Below, in pieces: positions 7,916-13,764 of a stretch of 21,477 nt of DNA. Origin of the DNA: Candidatus Delongbacteria bacterium (GTDB lineage Bacteria > CAIWAD01). Each line of letters opens with the position of its first letter. The stretch's first letter is position 1. Under the pieces are notes generated by a model. That model saw only the letters and a program-made list of their open reading frames with translations. It did not search any database and was not told where the DNA came from. The DNA lies in the NCBI GenBank assembly GCA_020634015.1, contig JACKCN010000013.1, forward strand, positions 1 to 21,477. Direction: 5' to 3'. The position numbers were made by a program, and so were the translations under genes.

Positions 7916-8466
7916 GTGTGCGAGCAGACTTCGAGATCCGCCTTCCGGGAACTCGCATGCTCAGGACGACGCCTGTGTTCGACTCGTTTAGGCGCTTCGC
8001 GTCGGAGCGCTAGGCGATGTTCATGCATCGGCTTGTCGGCAACACGCCGCCGTGGACGAAAGGTCAGATCCTCAGTGGGCACCGCTTCACAAATACGTAC
8101 CGAGCGTCGGACCGCGTTAGTCAGTACCTGATCCGCCGCGTGAACTACGAGGGCTGGCAGAAGCCCGAGGGAGTATTCTTCCGAACAATCCTGTTCAAGC
8201 TGTTCAACAAAATTGAGACGTGGTAGAGCCTTCGCACTGGGCTCGGCGTGTGGAGCTGGCGCGACTTCTCGTTCGGCGATTACGCGAAGGTACCGGACGG
8301 GCTGCTCGACGTAGGCGAACGCGTCTACTCGGCCGCGTACATCATGCCGTCGCCGGCGTTCGGAAGACCGCGCAAGCGCCGAAACCTCTTTCGGCTAGTC
8401 GAGCAGATGATGGCCGACGGAGCGCCGCGGAGGCTCGCGAAGGCGGGTTCGGCGGGGCCTATCTGA
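7903..8466 (+). pseudogene. Decayed 5-hmdU DNA kinase helical-domain (HMUDK_hel) type gene
   Basis: From ATG 7903, one continuous frame reads through two amber codons, TAG 8011-8013 and TAG 8224-8226, to a TGA at 8464-8466. Its three pieces line up in order with one family. The first has PVFDSFRRFASER before the first stop. The second has AMFMHRLVGNTPPWTKGQ, then HRFTNTYRASDRVSQYLIRR, then FFRTILFKLFNKIETW. The third has WRDFSFGDYA, then GERVYSAAYIMPSP, then KRRNLFRLVEQMM. This is the pattern I associate with the 5-hmdU DNA kinase helical domain, linked to thymine hypermodification. The first stop sits where relatives have Gln (ERQA), consistent with CAG to TAG. The C-terminal half of the family is missing. 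It overlaps the last 13 bases of the upstream TIR gene, as if once part of the operon. Loss of function is most likely. Amber readthrough is possible but the 3' truncation argues against it. Confidence 0.72.
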
Positions 8467-8570
8467 ACCGGGCCGCCAGTCTTGATCAGGCCAGGGCCAT
8501 CGCGTTCACGGATCCGGTGCATACTAGCGGGTCATCACTGGTCACCGTGTACGAGTGGAACGCGACCTGA
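8442..8570 (+). pseudogene. Probable C-terminal fragment of a YCII-family protein
   Basis: In a different frame from the decayed kinase-like gene, the stretch before TGA 8568-8570 translates as FGGAYLNRAASLDQARA then IAFTDPVHTSGSSLVTVYEW. This resembles the C-terminal half of small YCII/DGPF-type ferredoxin-like proteins, which have a GGA-x-x-x beta strand, an SLEEA helix and an ADP-F/V-H turn. There is no start or N-terminal half, so it would be a remnant joined to the broken kinase-like gene at about 8440. The match is short and from memory. Confidence 0.4.
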
Positions 8571-8868
8571 GCGGGCGGGCCAGGGGCTGCGGGCGCTGTT
8601 GCGGACCGCAGCGCCGACAGTGGCCGGGAGTGGTCACGCGATCAGCTGGGGCGTTCTGGCGGGTTTCCTGGGGGAATGGCGAGGGCGTGAATCTGGCGAG
8701 CCCGTTGATTTGGACTTTGCCGTGATCGGACACGACCTCTGCGCGGGCAGCTGACACATGAGCGCCCAGCTTGACGAGCTCACCGCTCCAAGCCGATCAC
8801 GACAAACGCTCATGAGCTGACCGAACAGCATCTGCCTCGATCACCGATCCGATCGCATGGAGAGACTC
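8571..8868. other. Right border of the island, no gene
   Basis: I see no gene with a plausible start and domain in these 298 bp. The composition already changes toward that of the downstream genes. The only structures noted are short palindromes such as GCTCATGAGC (8809-8818). It is the probable right-hand edge of the transferred segment, but no direct repeat shared with the left edge was found by eye. Confidence 0.4.
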
Positions 8869-10236
8869 ATGATCAAGCGCACACTCATCATAGTCGCCAT
8901 CGTAGTCGCTGCGGTTGCGGTCTTCGTGCTTGGATGTGCGCTGTATGGTGACATCCCGGACGTGGAACTGCCCAACCAGATTGAGGTCACCATTGCGGAT
9001 GCGGAGAACGCGTATGGTGGATATCAGGCCGCCGGTGCCAACATTGACTATTCCCACTCCATTGGGGAATACAGACTCATCGAGAGCTTTGTGGCGCTTG
9101 AATCCTGGGACCAGGAGGAAGTTGATCGACTGCTTCTGGGGCACGATGCGGATTTTGAGGCGATGGACCGTGCCAACACACGGGCTGTCTGTTATGGTCC
9201 TGTACCGGAGTCCTTCTTTGAGGCCCGGCCAGATCCGGAGCCATTCATCAGACTGATGAGATTGCGCCGTCTCAGAGCGGTCAATCACGCTCTTGCCGAT
9301 GACGACAGGGCAGTCCAGGATATCCGCGCACTGTTGGTCTATTCGAAGAAGTATGAATCGGGCGCCACGTCCCTGACGCAGTTTCTTGTGGGCCGGATTC
9401 TCAGTGTGTCCTGCTACGAATTGATCAACACCCTTTTGATGAAGGAGTTGCTGGATCACGCGGAACTGCTTGACCTGTCCAGCGCACTGGAAGAGGCGGA
9501 TCCTGGCCGGAGCGGATACAGACGAGCCATCGTGCTCGATGCTCAGAGAACTCTGGCATTCGTTGACGAGTTCAAGGAAGGCCTGCTTAAAAGAGATTGT
9601 CCCGACTGTGACAAGGCCATCGAGTTCTTTTCACTCGGGACTCCTTCCTTGATCGACAGTCCTGACTGGTACAAGAATTACCTGCTGATGCCCAATCGTA
9701 CGAAGCGGCGGATTCTGAAGCAGCAGGATCACCTTCTTGAACTGGTGGACAATCCAGCAGTCTGTTGGGAGTATTCCACTCAGAAGCCTTCTGAGCTGGC
9801 CAGAAAACTGCACCCATTGAACACGACGCTGATGCCCAATGGTGTGGGGGCGGCAATCAGCGGTGCGGCCACCGGATCGCAGCTCAAGAGCCATGTCGGC
9901 ATGTGCCAGAGTGTCCTGAAGTGTGAGGTGCTGTACAGGGTCCTCAGACTCAAGATCGCAGCCCGGCTCTACCTTCTTGACCGCGGAATGCGCATTGACT
10001 CGCTGGATGATCTGGTTCCGGAGTACCTGCCAGCTGTTCCTGCCGATCCATTCGGGGAGTCCAGCATTCGTTTCACGCCGGAGACGGGGATGGTCCATTC
10101 AGTTGGCTATGATTGCATTGACTCGGATGCCAAGGTCGCGGAAGCGGAAATCGATGCGGCGAATTTCAACCTCAACCCTTCCAGTCAACCCAGGGATTTT
10201 GTGTTCCAGCTTCATTCAGGCGATGGCGATGAGTGA
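8869..10236 (+). CDS. Membrane-anchored or lipoprotein-like hypothetical protein
   Basis: The 455-residue product is taken from ATG 8869 because GGAGAG (8859-8864) stands just ahead. ATG 8857 is in frame but lacks a Shine-Dalgarno site. Residues 2-22 are basic then strongly hydrophobic, ending VFVLGC, so it is either a signal anchor or a lipoprotein with a slightly unusual lipobox. The rest is helical and acidic, without a domain I can name. Near the C-terminus, LYLLDRGMRIDSLDDLVPEYLPAVPADPFG resembles a segment found in many large secreted or anchored proteins of Planctomycetes-like and related bacteria (a helix, then 'LvPeYLpavP-DPF'). No catalytic motif is seen. It overlaps the Nudix gene by 8 nt, which suggests co-transcription. 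Confidence 0.75.
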   Translation: MIKRTLIIVAIVVAAVAVFVLGCALYGDIPDVELPNQIEVTIADAENAYGGYQAAGANIDYSHSIGEYRLIESFVALESWDQEEVDRLLLGHDADFEAMDRANTRAVCYGPVPESFFEARPDPEPFIRLMRLRRLRAVNHALADDDRAVQDIRALLVYSKKYESGATSLTQFLVGRILSVSCYELINTLLMKELLDHAELLDLSSALEEADPGRSGYRRAIVLDAQRTLAFVDEFKEGLLKRDCPDCDKAIEFFSLGTPSLIDSPDWYKNYLLMPNRTKRRILKQQDHLLELVDNPAVCWEYSTQKPSELARKLHPLNTTLMPNGVGAAISGAATGSQLKSHVGMCQSVLKCEVLYRVLRLKIAARLYLLDRGMRIDSLDDLVPEYLPAVPADPFGESSIRFTPETGMVHSVGYDCIDSDAKVAEAEIDAANFNLNPSSQPRDFVFQLHSGDGDE

Positions 10237-10717
10237 GCAGCACATGCGTGACCCCCTGCCAGCCAATCCACGACGGGCTTCGCGGATCATCCTGATTGGT
10301 CCGGGGCGTCGTGTGCTGTACCTGCGGGCGCAGGAGCCTCAGTCCGGGAAAGTCTTCTGGGTCATGCCCGGTGGGGGTCTGGAGGGCGCTGAAACCTTTG
10401 AGCAGGCGGCACGCAGGGAGCTTGATGAAGAAGTGGGTTGCCCCTTCACTCTTGGGCCCTGCGTCTGGATCCGGCGTCACCGGCATCTCTGGAATGGCAG
10501 GCCCGCGGATCAGGTCGAACGATTCTTTGTGGCGCACACCGAGACATGGGTCATGAACCCCGCAAGCCAGGATGCGTATATCACGGACCACAAGTGGTGG
10601 ACCCTGGACGAGCTGAAATCCAGCCGGGAGGAATTCGCACCGCGCTCCGTGGCGGAACTGCTGCCGGATGTTCTGAAGGGTCACTATCCATCGGAACCCC
10701 TGGATTGTGGGGTTTGA
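10229..10717 (+). CDS. Nudix hydrolase
   Basis: The 162-residue product is read from ATG 10229, overlapping the upstream stop. ATG 10223 and 10244 are in-frame alternatives. The frame is open from 9923, but that part is a shadow of the upstream gene. A perfect Nudix box, GGLEGAETFEQAARRELDEE followed by VGC, fits G-x5-E-x7-R-E-U-x-E-E-x-G-U and forms the Mg-binding catalytic helix. Before it is the usual FWVMPGGG entry strand, and after it a mixed strand region (VERFFVAHTE, HKWWTLDEL). The family cleaves nucleoside diphosphates linked to another group. The substrate cannot be read from the sequence. The WWTLDEL segment is typical of small NTP- or NDP-sugar-type Nudix enzymes. Confidence 0.9.
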   Translation: MSEQHMRDPLPANPRRASRIILIGPGRRVLYLRAQEPQSGKVFWVMPGGGLEGAETFEQAARRELDEEVGCPFTLGPCVWIRRHRHLWNGRPADQVERFFVAHTETWVMNPASQDAYITDHKWWTLDELKSSREEFAPRSVAELLPDVLKGHYPSEPLDCGV

Positions 10718-10761
10718 TTGTCGCTGACGGTTGCTCTGGCTACCATTTGGCGCGCCGGGGG

Positions 10762-10881
10762 CATCCCCGGCAGGCAAGGATGGACATGGGGCCAGAATTC
10801 GTATTCAGTGCCCTGGCCGAATGGGCGGTTGATCATGCTGTCCATCCGGATTTCAGTCAACCCGGCAGCCCGCCCCAGAAA
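10762..10881 (+). pseudogene. Remnant of an IS3-type transposase (rve domain)
   Basis: One frame reads HPRQARMDMGPEFVFSALAE then WAVDHAVHPDFSQPGSPPQ. This matches the catalytic-core segment of IS3-family OrfB transposases, usually '-P-x-x-I-R-x-D-N-G-P-E-F-x-S-x-A-L-x-x-W-A ... F-x-x-P-G-x-P-x-x-N'. The invariant DNGPEF has become DMGPEF. Nothing recognisable precedes or follows, and no terminal inverted repeats are visible, so it is an old fragment. Confidence 0.6.
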
Positions 10882-11006
10882 TCCCTGAATGTGACGCCCC
10901 GTATTCGCAGGATGCGAGCAGCGCGCGATCTGGAGCCGTGAGCGGGCCGACGGGCATCCGCCTTGCCGCTCATGGACGCGGACTCAAGAGGAACCTCGAC
11001 AGCCTG

Positions 11007-11059
11007 TACAATCCGTTCTGTTTGCGATTCCCGCGGACGTGATCCGTCCTCCCGCGGGA
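11007..11059 (+). promoter_or_regulatory. Possible promoter -10 and leader hairpin before the YbjQ gene
   Basis: TACAAT (11007-11012) is a good -10-like hexamer, but the matching -35 position holds only a poor TCAAGA. Just downstream, TCCCGCGGACG (11029-11039) can pair with CGTCCTCCCGCGGGA (11045-11059), leaving a 4-nt bulge and a 5-nt loop. The Shine-Dalgarno site follows 23 nt later. It could be a promoter with a structured 5' leader; the evidence is weak. Confidence 0.25.
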
Positions 11060-11094
11060 CCCCACACCAGCCACGATCCACGAAGGAGAGCTTC

Positions 11095-11412
11095 ATGATT
11101 CTTACCAACATCGAGAGCGTGCCCGGCCGCCAGATCCGGGAGCATTATGGCCTGGTTTCTGGCAGCACCGTGCGAGCCAAGCACATTGGGCGGGACTTCA
11201 TGGCCGGACTCAAGAATCTGGTCGGCGGAGAACTGCAGGGCTACACGGAGCTGCTGGGCGATGCGCGCCAGCAGGCGACCGAGCGGATGGTGGCCCAGGC
11301 GCAGGAACTGGGGGCCAACGCGGTGATCAACGTGCGCTTCAGCACCTCGTCGATCGCGCAGGGGGCGGCGGAGATCTATGTGTACGGGACCGCGGTCAGG
11401 CTGGAGGACTGA
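11095..11412 (+). CDS. YbjQ/UPF0145 family protein
   Basis: The 105-residue product starts at ATG 11095, with AAGGAG at 11083-11088. It is a typical full-length YbjQ-family (UPF0145) protein: an opening MILTNIESVPGRQIREHYG, the VSGSTVRAKHIGRD strand-loop, then helix GDARQQATERMVAQAQELGA, then NAVINVRFSTSSI and a closing YVYGTAVRL strand. The family forms small pentameric assemblies and is often called a putative heavy-metal-binding domain, but its function is unsettled. It sits 2 nt before a second, membrane-linked YbjQ-type gene and an M48 protease, which suggests a shared envelope or quality-control role. Confidence 0.92.
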   Translation: MILTNIESVPGRQIREHYGLVSGSTVRAKHIGRDFMAGLKNLVGGELQGYTELLGDARQQATERMVAQAQELGANAVINVRFSTSSIAQGAAEIYVYGTAVRLED

Positions 11413-11414
11413 GC

Positions 11415-11882
11415 ATGCTTGACGTGATCCAGAATCTCTGGTTGCCCCTGGGTGTCATCCTGGTGGCGATGGTGGTGGGCACGATCCTTGAACGGCGCCA
11501 TTTCACCCGGATCCGGGAGCGCGAGCAGACCTTTCGTCACATGCCGCTGCTCACGGGCAAGCAGTATCCGCTCGACCGCCAGGTCGCCGAGGCCCGCATG
11601 GTGATGGGATGCACGGTGGTCTCCGTGGACTACTTCAAGCGCGTGCTGGCCACGCTGCGTTTCATCTTCGGCGGCGAAGTGCGCGCCTATTGCAGTCTGC
11701 TGGACCGGGGGCGGCGCGAGTCGCTGCTGCGCATGCGTGAGGAGTGTCCCGATGCGGACCTGATCATCAATGTGCGCGTCGAGACCAGCAGCATTTCCAA
11801 GGGCCGCGGCAAGGCCATCGGGGCGGCCGAGGTCCTGGCCTGGGGCACGGCGATCACCTTCGTGCGTGAGCCGGTGCTGTGA
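11415..11882 (+). CDS. Membrane-anchored YbjQ-like protein
   Basis: This 155-residue protein starts 2 nt after the stop of the soluble YbjQ gene. Residues 7-25 are one transmembrane segment (LWLPLGVILVAMVVGTILE). The rest is a divergent YbjQ/UPF0145 domain, with opening MPLLTGKQYPLDRQVAEARM, then MGCTVVSVDYFKRVLA, then GEVRAYCSLLDRGRRESLLR, then ADLIINVRVETSSIS and the closing EVLAWGTAITF strand. The core order matches the upstream paralogue, so they are a tandem soluble/membrane pair. The stop TGA overlaps the GTG start of the M48 protease (GTGA at 11879-11882), indicating coupled translation. Confidence 0.85.
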   Translation: MLDVIQNLWLPLGVILVAMVVGTILERRHFTRIREREQTFRHMPLLTGKQYPLDRQVAEARMVMGCTVVSVDYFKRVLATLRFIFGGEVRAYCSLLDRGRRESLLRMREECPDADLIINVRVETSSISKGRGKAIGAAEVLAWGTAITFVREPVL

Positions 11883-12676
11883 ACATCGTTCACAGGTCGC
11901 CCGACGGGACGGCGGACATCAGCGGTGCCCGGGGCGGCGCGTTCAGGGAGCTGCGGAAGCTGGCGCTGTTCACGGTGCTGCTGGTGACGGGGCTGTATCT
12001 CCTGATCGGCTTCGTGGTGGACCTGGCCGTGGAACGGATTCCCTTCGAAACGGAAGCCCGCCTGTTCAAGGCTCTGGTGCCGGCTGGCAGCCAGTCCGGG
12101 GACGATGCAGGGGAGCTTGCGCGGGCCAGGCGCGTGCTGGACAGGCTGAGCGCCGATTCGCTGGTGCCGGCGCTGCCCTGGCGCCTGACCGTGATCGACT
12201 CGCCCGATCCCAACGCCTTCGCCTTTCCGGGAGGCACGATCGGGGTGACACGCGGCCTGCTGGAGGCACTGGACGACGATCTGGCGCTGGGCTTCGTGCT
12301 GGCCCATGAGCTGGGGCACTTCCAGCACCGGGACCATCTGCGCGGCGCGGGGAGGACTCTGGGCTTCGGGATTGCGCTGCGCGGCCTGTTCGGCGGACAC
12401 ATGGGGAGCTCGTCCATCGGCAACATGTATCACTATGTGATCGGTCGCAGCTACTCGCGCCACCAGGAGGAGCGTGCGGACCGGTTCGGCGTCGAGCTGG
12501 TGAAGCGCGTGTTCGGCAGCACCGACGGCGTGCAGCGGCTCTTCGAATTGCTGGAGGAGCAGCAGGAGCTGCCGGCCTGGGGCTACATGTTCGCCACACA
12601 TCCCTCGCCGCGCCAGCGCATCCAGGATCTGAAGGAGCATGCGCTGGCACTGGAGGAGCACGACGGCAACGAGTGA
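11879..12676 (+). CDS. M48 family membrane-associated zinc metalloprotease
   Basis: The 265-residue product begins at GTG 11879 within a GTGA overlap. Residues 28-49 form a transmembrane helix. PNAFAFPGGTIGVTRGLLE (111-129) is the hallmark M48 segment before the active site. HELGH (143-147) supplies two zinc ligands and the catalytic Glu, and E197 in EERAD (197-201) is the third ligand. The C-terminal FATHPSPRQRIQDL (238-251) is the typical 'tHP-p-RI' motif. Relatives degrade or trim envelope proteins (HtpX, BepA, Oma1 types). With one N-terminal helix it probably faces the periplasm, like the LoiP/YcaL or Oma1-like groups. Pairing with two YbjQ genes recurs here as one transcription unit. 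Confidence 0.92.
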   Translation: MNIVHRSPDGTADISGARGGAFRELRKLALFTVLLVTGLYLLIGFVVDLAVERIPFETEARLFKALVPAGSQSGDDAGELARARRVLDRLSADSLVPALPWRLTVIDSPDPNAFAFPGGTIGVTRGLLEALDDDLALGFVLAHELGHFQHRDHLRGAGRTLGFGIALRGLFGGHMGSSSIGNMYHYVIGRSYSRHQEERADRFGVELVKRVFGSTDGVQRLFELLEEQQELPAWGYMFATHPSPRQRIQDLKEHALALEEHDGNE

Positions 12677-12786
12677 GGCCGAGACTGCCGGCCCGGGCTG
12701 CCCTGCTGTTCACCCATCCCGCGCCGGACGAGCGGATCCAGGCGTTGAACCAGCACGCACGGGCGCTGCGGGAGTCCGGACCCTGA
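12673..12786 (+). pseudogene. Stray second M48 C-terminal segment
   Basis: Immediately after the protease stop, in another frame, 12700-12786 reads ALLFTHPAPDERIQALNQHA then RALRESGP and a TGA. This parallels the true M48 end, MFATHPSPRQRIQDLKEHAL then ALEEHDGNE. The frame could be entered from a GTG at 12673 overlapping the protease stop, giving a 37-residue peptide, but most likely it is the leftover tail of a duplicated or deleted second protease gene. Confidence 0.6.
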
Positions 12787-12832
12787 GCCGGACTTGGTCT
12801 CGACAAAGACTGTTTCACCCGCCGATCCCCGG

Positions 12833-12865
12833 GTTCCGGTCGGGCTGCCCGAGCGGCCCCGGAAC
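12833..12865. terminator. Branched hairpin after the YbjQ/M48 operon
   Basis: GTTCCGG (12833-12839) pairs with CCGGAAC (12859-12865), and a smaller TCGGG-CTG-CCCGA stem (12840-12852) lies inside. It stands about 160 bp after the protease stop and could end the transcript or protect it. No U tract follows, so intrinsic termination is doubtful. Confidence 0.3.
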
Positions 12866-13024
12866 TGGCTTCAGGCGTGTGCGTACCCAGTCTTGCGGGC
12901 ACAGCGGAAGGTCGCGCCCCGCACTTCCTTCTGGCAAAGCTGGCCCCCACCGTACCATCTTGTGTGTCGTGACCTGTCACCGGTTGAGTGATTCATCCAG
13001 ATTGATCCAGAGGAGCGAGCCCGC

Positions 13025-13666
13025 ATGATGTCCAACGTTTTCAGACTGTCCATCGTCCTTGCATTCTGTTGTCTGTGGGTGGGGCCGCTCAGGGCCGAGC
13101 AGGCCCTGTACTGGCTGGAATCGGTCATCACGGATACGGGAGCCCGCATCACGGGCACCTTCAGCTGGAGCTGGCAGACCGGCGATTTCGAGAACGGCAG
13201 CGGCCAGTTCCTGCAGCTGGACATTCCCCATTCCACCCATGACCAGAGCGACCTGATCTGCAGCTTCGACCCCGGCAGCTCCATCGAGATCACGCTGGCG
13301 GGCAGTTCGCACGACGATGGGGTCGACATCATGCTGGTGCTGCAGGACCCGCTGCAGCCCGGCGCCAGCAGCCTGCTGGACATCGCCGAATCCCGCTACG
13401 AGATCGGGGGCAATGGCTTTCACACGGGAGTGTTTCTCTTCGGGCGCATCGCACCGGTCGAGATCGAGCTGAGCATCGAGACACTCTCGCCAGACAGCGC
13501 ACGTCTCAGCTGGACCCCCGCGATTCCCGGCTTCGTGCTGCAGCAGACCAACGAGATCCAGCAGCCCGACTGGACGCCCACCAGCAACGGCGCCAGCAGC
13601 CCGGTCAGCGTGTCGCTGGACGGATCCCAGCGTTTCTATCGGGTGGGACTGGCCCAGCCCTTCTGA
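13025..13666 (+). CDS. Secreted hypothetical beta-rich protein
   Basis: The 213-residue product starts at ATG 13025 with AGGAG at 13011-13015. A signal peptide spans about residues 1-24 (RLSIVLAFCCLWVGPLRA, cleavage before EQ). The mature part opens with a beta segment TDTGARITGTFSWSWQTGDF, similar in style to small exported surface proteins that begin 'itGtF-yd---g'. It ends with LSWTPAIPGFVLQQTNEI and DGSQRFYRV, a pattern common at the C-termini of secreted fibronectin-like proteins ('vLQ-S-nL ... Q-FYRl'). No catalytic residues are evident. It lacks the NPFNP-type sorting domain of its neighbour. Confidence 0.8.
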   Translation: MMSNVFRLSIVLAFCCLWVGPLRAEQALYWLESVITDTGARITGTFSWSWQTGDFENGSGQFLQLDIPHSTHDQSDLICSFDPGSSIEITLAGSSHDDGVDIMLVLQDPLQPGASSLLDIAESRYEIGGNGFHTGVFLFGRIAPVEIELSIETLSPDSARLSWTPAIPGFVLQQTNEIQQPDWTPTSNGASSPVSVSLDGSQRFYRVGLAQPF

Positions 13667-13764
13667 GCGGGCGAACACGCAGGGTCCGGGGAAGTCCGTG
13701 GTGATGCTCCCGACTGCCACATGCCACCCGGAGCGTTGTGTCAGTTCCCATTGCCGGAGGCGTG

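Larger units (their letters stand above)
10718..11094. other. Spacer holding an insertion-sequence scrap and leader structures
   Basis: No intact gene lies in these 377 bp. It holds a hairpin CCGGGG-GCAT-CCCCGG (10755-10770) shortly after the Nudix stop, a transposase remnant (about 10762-10881), a TACAAT hexamer at 11007-11012 and a bulged hairpin at 11029-11059 before the YbjQ gene. Confidence 0.5.

Noticed and set aside
9923..10228. Long N-terminal extension of the Nudix protein
   Set aside because: It is an out-of-frame reading of the upstream anchored protein, which has coherent sequence through this stretch.
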